Numbered from the stretch's first letter, positions 40,879-49,445 are shown. The stretch: DNA of 55,145 bases from Frigoribacterium sp. MEB024 (GCF_000878135.1 NZ_JXQZ01000013.1:1-55145), one strand, 5' to 3'. The notes: generated by a model from the letters alone, not told the origin. Numbers and translations are program-made.

Positions 40879-41940
40879 ATGACCCACATGACCCCGACGA
40901 CCCGCGCCGCCCTCGTCATCGGCGCCGCCGTCGCCCTCGTGGCCGGCCTCGCGGCCACCCCGGCCGCTGCCCACGCCGCCGGGCCCACCCCGACCCCGAC
41001 GTCAACCGCGGCGCCCCGCACGACCGCCACGACGACCCCGCAGACCATCCGCACCGCGAGCAGCGCCACCCTCTACAAGGGCGGTCTGTTCGTCGACGCG
41101 AACGGCGAGGCCGCCCGCGCCGCGGCGACGCTCTCGTCGCAGGGCCGTACCGCCGAGGCGTCGGCCGCCCGCACGATCGCCCAGCAGTCCGTCGCCACCT
41201 GGCTCGGCGGTTGGTTCACCGACGCGCAGCTCGTGCAGAAGATCGACGCCACGGTGGCCGCCGCCGAGAAGAAGGGCACCACCCCCGTCTTCGTCACCTA
41301 CAACATCCCGAACCGCGACTGCGGCAGCCACTCGGCCGGCGGCTCCGCCGACAACGCGGCCTACCTCCGCTGGAACCAGCTCGTCACCTCGCGCCTCGCC
41401 GGCCACCGCGCCGCCGTGATCGTCGAACCCGACGCTCTCGCCCTGATCAGCAACTGCCCGACGCAGACGAACGGACGCGAGGCGACCATCGCCGCGGCCG
41501 TGGCGACGCTCGCGGACGCCGGGGTGCCGGCCTACATCGACGCCGGCAACTCCAACTGGGTGCCGCCGCAGACCATGGCCGCACGCCTCAAGGCCGCGGG
41601 CGTGGACCGGGCCCGGGGCTTCGCGACCAACGTCTCGAACTACTACCCGGTCGAGTCCGAGCGGGCGTACGCCGAGAAGGTGTCGCAGGCTTCAGGAGGC
41701 GCGCGCTACGTGATCGACACGTCACGCAACGGTCGCGGCTGGAAGGGCACGTGGTGCAACGCTCCCGGCGCCGGCCTGGGGTCGGTACCGTCCGTCCAGA
41801 CCGGCTCGACGAAGCTGGACGCCCTGCTCTGGATCAAGACGCCCGGCGCCAGCGACGGACAGTGCAACGCCGGGCCCGCGGCCGGCCAGTGGTTCGCGTC
41901 GTACGCCGTGCAGCTCGTCGCCAACCGCAAGGTCGGCTGA
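40879..41940 (+). CDS. Secreted glycoside hydrolase family 6 protein
   Basis: 353 residues. A signal peptide with ALVIGAAVALVAGLAATPAA ends near residue 33, followed by a Thr/Pro-rich spacer. The catalytic domain shows VFVTYNIPNRDCGSHS (with the catalytic-loop Asp), RAAVIVEPDALALISNC (second conserved Asp), YIDAGNSNWV, and DTSRNGRGWKGTWCNAPG near the end. These are GH6 motifs (endoglucanase/cellobiohydrolase). It would cleave beta-1,4-glucan outside the cell, in keeping with a plant-associated life. No cellulose-binding domain is attached. Confidence 0.92.
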   Translation: MTHMTPTTRAALVIGAAVALVAGLAATPAAAHAAGPTPTPTSTAAPRTTATTTPQTIRTASSATLYKGGLFVDANGEAARAAATLSSQGRTAEASAARTIAQQSVATWLGGWFTDAQLVQKIDATVAAAEKKGTTPVFVTYNIPNRDCGSHSAGGSADNAAYLRWNQLVTSRLAGHRAAVIVEPDALALISNCPTQTNGREATIAAAVATLADAGVPAYIDAGNSNWVPPQTMAARLKAAGVDRARGFATNVSNYYPVESERAYAEKVSQASGGARYVIDTSRNGRGWKGTWCNAPGAGLGSVPSVQTGSTKLDALLWIKTPGASDGQCNAGPAAGQWFASYAVQLVANRKVG

Positions 41941-41948
41941 GTCCCGGG

Positions 41949-41975
41949 GGCGGTCCAGGACCGCCTGCGTAGACT
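41949..41975 (+). promoter_or_regulatory. Inverted repeat and -10-like box upstream of the LCP gene
   Basis: GGCGGTCC-A-GGACCGCC (41949-41965) is a perfect 8-1-8 repeat, followed by TAGACT (41970-41975). The repeat could be a terminator for the GH6 gene or an operator next to the LCP promoter. Confidence 0.4.
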
Positions 41976-42081
41976 CTCCTTCTGCCCGTACACCGAACGG
42001 TGCACGTCCGCCCGCTCGATCCACGAGTTCTCTCGGGTCCGAACGAGCGACCAGTGCCTTCGATGACCGAGAGGACACCGC

Positions 42082-43446
42082 GTGAGCGACCTTCGCGACC
42101 GATCCGGCCGTGGCCGCCGAGCTGCCCGACCCGAGGGGACCGCCTCCGGTCGCCGTGCCACCCCGGCGACGACGGGAGTCGCCCGTCACGGTCGGCTGAC
42201 CAGCGGAGGCCCGGTGCGGGCCGTCACGAAGGTGGTCGCCGCCTCCGTGGCCGTGCTGCTCGTCAGCGGAGCCTCGGTCGGCGCGATCGCGGCGTACCAG
42301 GTGCGCAGCGACCTCGGCACGGGGGTCGAGCTGCAGGCGGCCCAGGGCGAGACCACCAAGCCCGCGCCTCCGTCGATCAGCGAGTACGAGGGCGGCTTCA
42401 ACATCCTCGTCGTCGGTACCGACAACGACGCCAGCCAAGACCAGGGTGCCTTCGGCGAACGCGACGCGACCCTGAACGACGTCAACATCCTGCTGCACGT
42501 CTCGGCCGACCACAGCAACGCGACGGCCGTCAGCATCCCGCGCGACATGGTCGTGCCCATCCCGTCGTGTGCGAAAGAGGACGGCTCGGGGTACTACTCG
42601 GCGATGTCGGCCCGGCCGATCAACGAGGCCTACTCGTACGGCGGGCTCAGCTGCGTCGCCTCGACCGTGTCGAGCCTCACCGGTCTCGACATCCCCTTCG
42701 CCGGGATGATCTCGTTCAACGGCGTCATCGAGATGTCGAACGCCATCGGCGGCGTGCCGGTCTGTGCGGCCACCCCCATCAAGGACCGCTACACGGGACT
42801 CGACATCCCGGCCGGCGAGTCCGTGCTCTCCGGGGCCGACGCCCTGGCCTTCCTGCGCACCCGCCACGGCGTGGGTGACGGGTCCGACCTCGGCCGCATC
42901 AGCAGCCAGCAGGTCTACCTCTCGTCGCTGCTGCGGACGGTGAAGAGCGCCGACACCCTCAGCAACCCCACGAAGCTCTATTCGCTGGCCCGTGCGGCAG
43001 CCAGCAACATGACCCTGTCCGACCAGCTGACCAAGATCGACACCATGGTGCAGATCGGCCTCGCGCTGCGAGACCTGCCGCTCGACTCCGTCAACTTCGT
43101 CCAGTACCCCGGCACGACCGGTGGCTCGGGCGTCTACGAGGGCAAGGTGCAGCCCGACAAGGCCGTGGCGACCCAGCTCTTCGACGCCATCAAGAACGAC
43201 GTCCCGTTCTCGATCCCCGAGGGCAGCACCGGCATCGGCTCCGAGAACACCGCCACGGGTGACGGAACGGCGGCGAGCCAGGCCCCGGCCGCACCGGCCG
43301 ACACGGCCGCACCGGCCGACACGGCGGCGCCCACCGATCCGGGCGCAGGAGCGGCGACGACTCCGCCGACGACCGACGTCATCGAGGGACTCACGGGTCA
43401 GACGGCGGCCGACCAGACCTGCTCGGTAGCTTTCGGCTCGAACTAG
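42082..43446 (+). CDS. LytR-CpsA-Psr (LCP) family cell-wall ligase
   Basis: 454 residues from a GTG at 42082. An Arg-rich cytosolic start is followed by one membrane helix (AVTKVVAASVAVLLVSGASV, about 48-70). The LCP domain has NILVVGTDNDAS, DATLNDVNILLHVSADH, AVSIPRDMVVPI with the conserved Arg-Asp, and LAFLRTRHGVGDGSDLGR with its Arg-x-Arg-x-x-x-x-x-Asp pattern. The C-terminal 80 residues are Ala/Pro/Thr-rich. These enzymes transfer polyprenyl-linked glycopolymers to peptidoglycan at the outer membrane face. A strong hairpin follows the gene. Confidence 0.93.
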   Translation: MSDLRDRSGRGRRAARPEGTASGRRATPATTGVARHGRLTSGGPVRAVTKVVAASVAVLLVSGASVGAIAAYQVRSDLGTGVELQAAQGETTKPAPPSISEYEGGFNILVVGTDNDASQDQGAFGERDATLNDVNILLHVSADHSNATAVSIPRDMVVPIPSCAKEDGSGYYSAMSARPINEAYSYGGLSCVASTVSSLTGLDIPFAGMISFNGVIEMSNAIGGVPVCAATPIKDRYTGLDIPAGESVLSGADALAFLRTRHGVGDGSDLGRISSQQVYLSSLLRTVKSADTLSNPTKLYSLARAAASNMTLSDQLTKIDTMVQIGLALRDLPLDSVNFVQYPGTTGGSGVYEGKVQPDKAVATQLFDAIKNDVPFSIPEGSTGIGSENTATGDGTAASQAPAAPADTAAPADTAAPTDPGAGAATTPPTTDVIEGLTGQTAADQTCSVAFGSN

Positions 43447-43461
43447 GCGCACGGCCGAGAA

Positions 43462-43496
43462 GTCGTCCCGGCGAGTAACCAGCTCGCCGGGACGAC
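43462..43496 (+). terminator. 14-bp hairpin after the LCP gene
   Basis: GTCGTCCCGGCGAG pairs exactly with CTCGCCGGGACGAC around a seven-base loop, 16 bases after the stop codon. There is no T-run. Confidence 0.7.
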
Positions 43497-43748
43497 CGGT
43501 GACCTCAAGCGGCGGCCCGAACCGGCACGCATGAGAACCCCGCGATGCCGGGATCAGGGGTGCGGCACCGTGGGGGGTGTGGAGGCCGGCGTCGATGCCG
43601 GCGGCGAGCCCCTCGGGCGCAGCCGTTCGGGTGCGGCGCTCGATGATGGGGCACGTGACGCGACGACTGTCGGGGGGCGTGTTCGGCAAGGGTGAACGGG
43701 CTCGTGCTGTCGAGCCACTGCCCCTCGGCCGTCGTCGGCGTCAGGGGT

Positions 43749-43777
43749 ACTCTATGTGTCGGCACAAATGCCGACAA
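43749..43777 (-). promoter_or_regulatory. Unassigned palindrome overlapping a minus-strand promoter
   Basis: TGTCGGCA-CAAA-TGCCGACA (43757-43776) is a perfect 8-4-8 palindrome. On the minus strand TTGTCG, a 17-base spacer and TAGAGT make a good promoter embedded in it. No credible gene follows on that strand in the 43,497-43,888 gap, which otherwise holds nothing recognisable. Confidence 0.45.
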
Positions 43778-43888
43778 GCCGGTCATGCCCCCCAGAGCGG
43801 GTGGGGCACGGGTGGTTCTGTGCACACCCCTCCGGGCCCGACGTCCGGCCCGCCTCGGGCCCGTTTCGGCATCTGGCCCTCGGGCCGC

Positions 43889-43894
43889 TATGCT
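43889..43894 (+). promoter_or_regulatory. Candidate -10 box for tRNA-Ser(GCU)
   Basis: TATGCT ends 30 bases before the tRNA; TTCGGC 18 bases further upstream is a poor -35. Confidence 0.45.
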
Positions 43895-43924
43895 GGTCTC
43901 TGCGCGTTCGCTCGCGAGCCGCAT

Positions 43925-44014
43925 GGAGCCGTCGCATAGTTCGGCCTAGTGCACCACCCTGCTAAGGTGGAGTTCCCTTTGTGGGAACCGTGGGTTCAAA
44001 TCCCACCGGCTCCG
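43925..44014 (+). tRNA. tRNA-Ser(GCU)
   Basis: Acceptor arms GGAGCCG (43925-43931) and CGGCTCC (44007-44013) pair exactly, with G discriminator. The anticodon stem CCACC/GGTGG encloses GCT at 43961-43963. A long variable arm (GTTCCC...GGGAAC) and the T-loop GTTCAAATC are present. No CCA is encoded. It is a second serine tRNA and, unlike the first, has no element inserted. Confidence 0.96.
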
Positions 44015-44017
44015 CGG

Positions 44018-44070
44018 AAAGCCACGTCGGTTCTCTCTCTCGCCAGAGATGTTCCGGGGTGGCTTTTCTT
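44018..44070 (+). terminator. Intrinsic terminator of tRNA-Ser(GCU)
   Basis: AAAGCCAC (44018-44025) pairs with GTGGCTTT (44059-44066), and the second arm runs into TTTTCTTCT. This is the clearest U-rich terminator in the chromosomal parts. Confidence 0.75.
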
Positions 44071-44180
44071 CTGCCCGCGCCCGGGCGCCCTGGCGTCCCC
44101 CGGTGCGGTGCGCTCCCAGACGCCTGCGGCGTAGCGTGACGGGTGACGGCGAACCGTCTCGACTGCAGGGAGAAACACCG

Positions 44181-44513
44181 GTGAAACGCATCCACTACAC
44201 CGACGAGTACCTGGTCACCGGCGACGACATCGCAGCAGCCGTGGTCGAGTACGCACGAGCGCTGGCGATGCAGAACAAGTCCGACATGGTCGACCTCCCG
44301 GGCATGGACCGAGGCGGAGTGCACCAGCGGTTCCAGGTGCTGCTCGGTCCCGCGAGCCAGATGCTCGTCTCCGAAGAGCAGACCGACGAGGCCGAGATCA
44401 CCGACGGACCCCTGGTCGACGACATCGGGGGCCGCATCGACCGTCTCCGCGGGGTCGAGCCCCAGTCCGCCGAGCCCGCCGAGGGCATCCCGCTCGACAC
44501 CGACGAGTTCTGA
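44181..44513 (+). CDS. Small conserved actinobacterial protein of unknown function
   Basis: 110 residues from a GTG at 44181 with GGGAG upstream. It begins MKRIHYTDEYLVTGDDIAAA and continues as an alpha/beta domain with QVLLGPASQMLVSEEQTDE; the last 35 residues are acidic and flexible. Similar short proteins are common in Microbacteriaceae and lack a known role. It sits alone between a tRNA and a three-gene cluster. Confidence 0.75.
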   Translation: MKRIHYTDEYLVTGDDIAAAVVEYARALAMQNKSDMVDLPGMDRGGVHQRFQVLLGPASQMLVSEEQTDEAEITDGPLVDDIGGRIDRLRGVEPQSAEPAEGIPLDTDEF

Positions 44514-44630
44514 GTCCGGCCGCGGCGACGACGCCGGCCGGCGACGACGCTCGCCGCGTCGACGACACCTGTCGCCGGGCTCGGTGTCAAGGCCCCGCGT
44601 GAGGCCGGTCGACCGACTAGCGTCGGGAGG

Positions 44631-45815
44631 ATGAGTCCTTCTGCGCCCGCGCGCCCTGCCGCGACCGTCGTCCCGGTCACCCTGGGAGGCGCGGGTCCGG
44701 TCGTCGGCACCGCCACGGCTCTCGTCGTCGAGCGGCTCCGATCCGGCCAGGCACCGACGGTCGACGAAGCCCTCGACCTCGCCGTCGATCTCGGTCGACA
44801 CGGTGCCCTGCCCGGACTCGGCTCCACAGCCGACCTCTGGCAGGCCCTGGCGACGCTCGCCGCGCACGATCTCGGTGCGGCCCGGGCGGCCGAACCGCAC
44901 CTCGACGCCCTCGCCATCCTCGACCAGCACGCCGAGGCCGTCGCCGCGACGGCCACCGAGACCCTGTCCGACGAGGACGACGGCTACCGCTCGGCCCTCC
45001 CCCCGCGGGCTCGGACCGCGGACCCGTTCACCTGGGGCGTGTTCGCCGCCGAGGGGCCGGGCGTCCGGCTGACGGCGACCCGGGGCCCGGACGAGTCGGG
45101 TCCGTGGTCGCTGGCGGGCACGAAGCCCTGGTGCTCCCTGGCGGGCACGGTCGACGGCGCCCTCGTCACCGCCTGGGTCGGCGACGAGCGTCGGTTGTTC
45201 TCGGTCGATCTGCGGCGGTCGGGCGTCACCGTCACGGCCGACGCCTGGCACGCCCGGGGCCTGGTCGAGATCCCGTCCGGCCCGGTCGACTTCGACGACG
45301 TCGAGGCGCACGAGGTCGGCGACCCGGGGTGGTACCTCGAGCGTCCCGGCTTCTCGTGGGGCGGGATCGGCGTCGCGGCGTGCTGGTACGGCGGCGCGGT
45401 CGGGGTGGCCCGCACGCTGCTGGCCGCGGCGGTGACCGCCTCGTCACGCGCGCCGGAACGCCCGGCCGACCCGCACCTCCTGCAGGCCCTCGGTCTCGTC
45501 GACACGCGGCTGGCCGACGCCCGCCGGGCGCTGGTCGAGGCCGCCGACCTCGTCGACGCCGGTGAGGCGACCGGTGAGGCGGGGCGGCTGCTGGCCAAGC
45601 GCGTCCGCGGGACGGTCGCGCACGCCTGCGACGAGGTGCTGGCCCGGGCGTCCCGTGCCCTCGGCCCCGCGCCGCTGGCCACCGACGCGGCCCACGCCAA
45701 GCGCGTCGCCGACCTCGCTCTCTACCTCCGCCAACACCACGGCGAACGCGACGACGCGTCGCTGGGTCAGACGGTGCTCCGCGACGCCGTCCGCGACGGG
45801 CTCCCCACGTGGTGA
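44631..45815 (+). CDS. Acyl-CoA-dehydrogenase-like protein
   Basis: 394 residues. The middle beta-domain pattern of acyl-CoA dehydrogenases is visible: WSLAGTKPWCSLAGTVDGAL (the FAD/substrate strand pair, about 157-176), FSVDLRRSGVTV and FSWGGIGVAACWYGGAVGVA, where the C-terminal helical domain begins. The expected catalytic Glu near the C-terminus (usually in YxGT/E context) is not obvious, so it may be a non-classical member. It starts the trio with the deacetylase-methyltransferase and glycosyltransferase, overlapping the next gene by GTGA, so it is probably part of the same small pathway. TAGCGT and GGGAGG precede the start. Confidence 0.82.
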   Translation: MSPSAPARPAATVVPVTLGGAGPVVGTATALVVERLRSGQAPTVDEALDLAVDLGRHGALPGLGSTADLWQALATLAAHDLGAARAAEPHLDALAILDQHAEAVAATATETLSDEDDGYRSALPPRARTADPFTWGVFAAEGPGVRLTATRGPDESGPWSLAGTKPWCSLAGTVDGALVTAWVGDERRLFSVDLRRSGVTVTADAWHARGLVEIPSGPVDFDDVEAHEVGDPGWYLERPGFSWGGIGVAACWYGGAVGVARTLLAAAVTASSRAPERPADPHLLQALGLVDTRLADARRALVEAADLVDAGEATGEAGRLLAKRVRGTVAHACDEVLARASRALGPAPLATDAAHAKRVADLALYLRQHHGERDDASLGQTVLRDAVRDGLPTW

Positions 45816-47182
45816 GCTTCGACGGCCGCGCGCCGGGGACCCCGGTCGAGGCCTGGGAAGCCGACCCGCGCCTCCTCGACCTGCCGCCGCTCGACGGCGC
45901 CGTCGTCCCGACCAGCGTGTCTCGCCTGGTCGTGCTCGCCGCCCACCCCGACGACGAGACCCTCGGCGCCGGCGGGCTCATCGCCCACGCGGCCGCCCAC
46001 GGAATCCCGGTCACGGTCGTCGTGGTGACCGACGGCGCTGCCTCGCACCCCGGCTCGACCACGAGCGCCGAGGCCCTCGTCGCGACGCGGGCCGAGGAGG
46101 CGCGGGTCGCGGTGGGCCTGCTGGCTCCCGACGTCGAGCTGGTGCAGGGGAGCATCGCCGACGGGACGGTCCGCGAGGCCCGTGCCGAGATCACCGAGCG
46201 GCTGCGGCCCCTGCTGCCCGGACCGGGTGGCCTGCTCGTGGCGCCCTGGCGTGGGGACGGCCACCGGGACCACCGCGTGCTCGGCGAGATCGCCGCCGAG
46301 CTGGTGGCCGAGGCGGACCAGGCCGGCACGACACTGCTCGAGTACCCGATCTGGATGTGGCACTGGGGTTCGCCCGACCACCCCGACGTGCCCTGGGCGT
46401 CGCTGCGGCTGTCGTCCCTGGACGCCGTCGCCGACGCCGCGAAGCGCTCGGCCCTCGCGGCGTACGTCTCGCAACGTCGCCCCCTCTCGGACGCACCCGA
46501 GGACGCCCCCGTGCTGCACCCGGTGTTCGAGCGGCACTTCACCCGCGGGCGCGAGGTGTTCGTGGTGGCCGAGCCGGGGTCGGGCCCGGCGACCGAGGCC
46601 ACGTTCGACCGGACGCACGCCCGCCGCGCCGACCCGTGGCGGGTCACGACACGCTGGTACGAGCGCCGCAAGCGCGCCCTCACCGTGGCGTCGCTGCCGC
46701 GTGAGCGCTACGGCCGCGTGCTCGAGGTGGGCTGCTCGATCGGCGTGCTGACCGGCGACCTGGCCCCCGCGGCGGACCGTCTGCTGGCCCTCGACGTGTC
46801 GTCGGTCGCCGTGCAGGCCGCCCGCGAACGGCTCGCGAACCTGCCGCACGTCACGGTCGAGCAGGCCGACGCCGCCGCCGACTACCCGTCGGGCACCTTC
46901 GACCTCGTCGTGCTCAGCGAGGTCGGCTACTACCTGGCCCCCGACGCGTTCGGGCGGCTGGTGGACGCCATCGTCGACGGTCTGGCCGACGACGGCGACG
47001 TCGTCGCCTGCCACTGGACCCAGCCCGAGGGCGACTTCCGGCAGAGTGCGGACGACGTGCACGCCCGGCTGGGGGCCGACCCGCGCCTCCACCGGGTCTC
47101 GCACCACGTCGAGGGCGACTTCGTGCTCGACGTCTTCTCGCGCGACCCCCGGTCGGTCGCCGAACGGACGGGACTGCGATGA
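45812..47182 (+). CDS. PIG-L deacetylase fused to a NodS-like SAM methyltransferase
   Basis: 456 residues from the GTG overlapping the previous stop codon. The first half (about 35-250) is a PIG-L/LmbE zinc deacetylase: VVLAAHPDDETLGAGGL holds the AHPDDE zinc motif, and WRGDGHRDHRVLGEI holds the second His. The second half (about 265-445) is a class I methyltransferase of the NodS group: TRWYERRKRALTVASL, then VLEVGCSIGVLTGDLA (motif I), and DLVVLSEVGYYLAP (motif II/III). Together they would deacetylate an N-acetyl sugar and methylate the product, as NodB and NodS do in separate proteins in rhizobia. The next gene encodes a GT2 enzyme, completing the chemistry. Confidence 0.88.
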   Translation: MSFDGRAPGTPVEAWEADPRLLDLPPLDGAVVPTSVSRLVVLAAHPDDETLGAGGLIAHAAAHGIPVTVVVVTDGAASHPGSTTSAEALVATRAEEARVAVGLLAPDVELVQGSIADGTVREARAEITERLRPLLPGPGGLLVAPWRGDGHRDHRVLGEIAAELVAEADQAGTTLLEYPIWMWHWGSPDHPDVPWASLRLSSLDAVADAAKRSALAAYVSQRRPLSDAPEDAPVLHPVFERHFTRGREVFVVAEPGSGPATEATFDRTHARRADPWRVTTRWYERRKRALTVASLPRERYGRVLEVGCSIGVLTGDLAPAADRLLALDVSSVAVQAARERLANLPHVTVEQADAAADYPSGTFDLVVLSEVGYYLAPDAFGRLVDAIVDGLADDGDVVACHWTQPEGDFRQSADDVHARLGADPRLHRVSHHVEGDFVLDVFSRDPRSVAERTGLR

Positions 47183-47922
47183 CCGACGCCCCCGTGCGCC
47201 GGACCCCGGCCCGCCCCGTGCGGGCCGTCGCGGTGGTCGTCCCTGCGCACGACGAGGAAGAACTCGTCTCACGCGCCCTCGACGGCGTCGACGTCGCGCG
47301 GCGGCACACGGCCAGGACCCATCCGGAGGTGCGGGTCGTCGTCGTCCTCGTGGCCGACGCCTGCACCGACGGGACGGTGGCGGCCGCTCGGGCGCACCCT
47401 CGCGTGACCGTCGTCGAGATCGACGCCCGGGGTGTCGGCGTCGCCCGGGCCGTCGGCGTCGACGCCGCCCTGGACGAGCTCGGCGTCCCCTCGGACGACC
47501 TGCCGCTCGACGCGGTGTGGCTCGCCTGCACCGACGCCGACTCGGTCGTGCCGCCGGGCTGGATCGACGACCAGCTCGACCGTGCGGCGTCGGGCGCCGA
47601 CGTCGTGATCGGGACCGTGCGACCGGACTTCGCCGACCTCTCGCCGCGTCAGATCGCGGCCTGGACGGCCCGGCACACGCCCGGACGGCCGAACGGCCAC
47701 GTGCACGGCGCCAACCTCGGGGTGCGGGCGTCGTCGTACCGGTCCGTCGGCGGGTTCGCCCCCGTCGACCTGCACGAGGACAACGTCCTCGTCGACCGGC
47801 TGCGCGACGTCGGCGCGACGCTCGTCGCCTCGGACGTCGGCGAGGTGCTGACCTCGGGACGGCGCGACGGACGCACGTCGGGCGGCTACGCCGGCTACCT
47901 CGCCGTGGACCTGCTGGCCTGA
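47179..47922 (+). CDS. GT2-family glycosyltransferase
   Basis: 247 residues, overlapping the previous gene by ATGA. The GT-A domain has VAVVVPAHDEEELVSRALDG, VVVLVADACTDGTVAAARAH, the DxD-like ACTDADSVVPPGWID, and HGANLGVRASSYRSVGGF. No membrane helix is obvious, so it is a soluble or peripheral enzyme. It probably transfers a sugar in the same pathway as the deacetylase-methyltransferase and acyl-CoA-dehydrogenase-like genes upstream. The gene ends at a large hairpin made of opposed GCGCCTCCT repeats. Confidence 0.88.
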   Translation: MTDAPVRRTPARPVRAVAVVVPAHDEEELVSRALDGVDVARRHTARTHPEVRVVVVLVADACTDGTVAAARAHPRVTVVEIDARGVGVARAVGVDAALDELGVPSDDLPLDAVWLACTDADSVVPPGWIDDQLDRAASGADVVIGTVRPDFADLSPRQIAAWTARHTPGRPNGHVHGANLGVRASSYRSVGGFAPVDLHEDNVLVDRLRDVGATLVASDVGEVLTSGRRDGRTSGGYAGYLAVDLLA

Positions 47923-47935
47923 CGAGGGAGGCACC

Positions 47936-47992
47936 GCGCCTCCTCGTCGCCTGCGGTCCGGCGACCGCCGTCGTGACGAGCGCAGGAGGCGC
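47936..47992. terminator. Hairpin of opposed GCGCCTCCT repeats between convergent genes
   Basis: GCGCCTCCT (47936-47944) pairs with AGGAGGCGC (47984-47992), and CTCGTC within the first side can pair with GACGAG inside the second. It lies between the GT2 stop codon (47922) and the stop codon of the opposing phosphotransferase (48000). Confidence 0.6.
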
Positions 47993-47999
47993 GTGCGGG

Positions 48000-48776
48000 T
48001 CAGTCGCGCAGGGTCGCCAGGTACGCGGCTTCGCGCTCGTACCCGTCCGCGTCGTCGGCGAGACGCGGGTTGCCCAGCTCGACCGCCTTGTCACGGCTCA
48101 TGTCGGCGAGGTCGTGCAACCGGATGATCGCGACCCGCAGCACGTCGGACCAGGTCGCCTCGCTGCCGTAGGCGTCGAGGAGCAGCCGCACCCGCCGCTC
48201 GGCGTCGGCCCTGCCGGGGGCGTTCGGGGGTGTGCGGTCGGTGAGGGGCACGGCGCGCGTCGCGTAGTAGGCGAGGTCCCACAGGCGGGGGCCGGGCGAG
48301 GCGAAGTCGAAGTCGATCGCCCCGACGACGTGGCCGGCGGCGTCGTAGGCGAGGTTGTGCGGGGAGAAGTCGTTGTGGCAGATCACCTCGGACGGCACCT
48401 TCGCCGGGGCCTGCCAGACGGCGCCGTCGAGGCCGAAGCCGATGCTCGCGTCGTGCAGGCGGCGCAGCAGGCGCGCACCCTCGACCAGGGCCTCGTCGGT
48501 GAAGACGTGGTCGGGCAGCGGGTACACGGGCACGTCGGCGTCGACGAAGCTCAGGCGTTCACGGCCGCCCTCGATGCCCAACGGCCGGGGGATGCCGCCG
48601 ACGCCCGCGCGCGCGAGGTACGACAGGAAGCGATGGACGGTGGGGGTCCAGGGGCCGGCGACGCGGAGGACGGTGTCGCCCTGTCGGACGACCGCGTTCA
48701 TGTTCCCGCCGGCCAGGACCTCGCCGGTGGGGGTCTCGTCCGTCGTGGCCTCGTCGGCCGGAGTCGCCGCGTCCAC
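48000..48776 (-). CDS. Aminoglycoside-phosphotransferase-fold kinase (APH/choline kinase type)
   Basis: 258 residues from a GTG at 48776, three bases after the stop codon of the TetR gene, so the two form an operon. The N-terminal lobe reads LAGGNMNAVVRQGDTVLRVA (nucleotide loop and Lys region). The catalytic loop EVICHNDFSPHNLAYD has the HxDxxxxN Asp and Asn, and VGAIDFDFASPGP gives the metal-binding Asp. APH-fold kinases act on aminoglycosides, choline, homoserine or other small molecules; resistance cannot be assumed. Control by the TetR protein hints at inducible detoxification or catabolism. Confidence 0.85.
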   Translation of the reverse strand: MDAATPADEATTDETPTGEVLAGGNMNAVVRQGDTVLRVAGPWTPTVHRFLSYLARAGVGGIPRPLGIEGGRERLSFVDADVPVYPLPDHVFTDEALVEGARLLRRLHDASIGFGLDGAVWQAPAKVPSEVICHNDFSPHNLAYDAAGHVVGAIDFDFASPGPRLWDLAYYATRAVPLTDRTPPNAPGRADAERRVRLLLDAYGSEATWSDVLRVAIIRLHDLADMSRDKAVELGNPRLADDADGYEREAAYLATLRD

Positions 48777-48779
48777 GGC

Positions 48780-49445
48780 TCAGGCGACGGGGCCGAAGCC
48801 CGTGCGGAAGCGCTCGAAGGTCGTCGCCCAGTAGGCACGGAGGGCGTCGACGCGTTCGTCGTCGGTGGTCGTCTCGGCCCAGGGGTCGTAGACGCCGCGC
48901 AGCACGGCGATGACGGCGCCCCAGGTCGAATGGATCAGCAAGGACGTGGTCAGGTCGTCCCGCGAGGGGCCGACGGCCAGGCCGATCACGTCGCCGACCC
49001 GTTCGGTCATGGGGACGCCGACCGCGAGCACGTAGGGCAGCAGGGGCTCGTGCGTCCGCAGCAGGTGGCGGAGGCTGATCATGTAGTCGACGAGCTGGGT
49101 GTCGACGGCGGACAGCAGCAGCAGCTCGAGCAGATCGATGTCGGTGCCCTCGAAGGACGCCAGCATGGACAGGTCGGAGGCGTCGACCGCGGCACCCGCC
49201 TTGTTGAGCAGCACCGAGGCCACGGCGTCCTCTTTGCACGAGTAGTGGTTCGCGAAGGTACGCCTGGAGTAACCGGCCAGAGCGGTGACGTCCTCGACGA
49301 CGAAGCCGTCGAAGCCCTTCTCGGTCGCCAGTCGGAAGGCCGCGTCGGCGAGCCCGCGGCTGGTCGCCCGACGTTTCTCGTCGCGCCCACCGACCGCTTC
49401 CGTGCCGAATCGGGTGAGGTCCCCACGCGCCGGAGTCTGCTGCAT
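48780..49445 (-). CDS. TetR-family transcriptional regulator
   Basis: 221 residues from ATG 49445. The helix-turn-helix is near residues 35-75: GLADAAFRLATEKGFDGFVV then TALAGYSRRTFANHYSCKED, the standard TetR pattern with FANHY in place of FYRHF. The C-terminal ligand domain is all-helical (DLLELLLLSAVDTQLVDYMI). It is followed immediately by the APH-type kinase gene, which it probably controls together with itself through the palindrome upstream. Confidence 0.9.
   Translation of the reverse strand: MQQTPARGDLTRFGTEAVGGRDEKRRATSRGLADAAFRLATEKGFDGFVVEDVTALAGYSRRTFANHYSCKEDAVASVLLNKAGAAVDASDLSMLASFEGTDIDLLELLLLSAVDTQLVDYMISLRHLLRTHEPLLPYVLAVGVPMTERVGDVIGLAVGPSRDDLTTSLLIHSTWGAVIAVLRGVYDPWAETTTDDERVDALRAYWATTFERFRTGFGPVA

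Noticed and set aside
41722-43689. A 655-codon minus-strand open frame opposite the LCP and GH6 genes
   Set aside because: It is the shadow of GC-rich coding sequence: the plus-strand genes carry full LCP and GH6 motifs, while this frame is a run of Arg/Gly/His/Asp without any domain and has no ribosome-binding site.
48000-48776. Aminoglycoside resistance gene
   Set aside because: The APH fold is clear, but this fold covers many kinases of other small molecules; nothing in the sequence shows aminoglycoside specificity.
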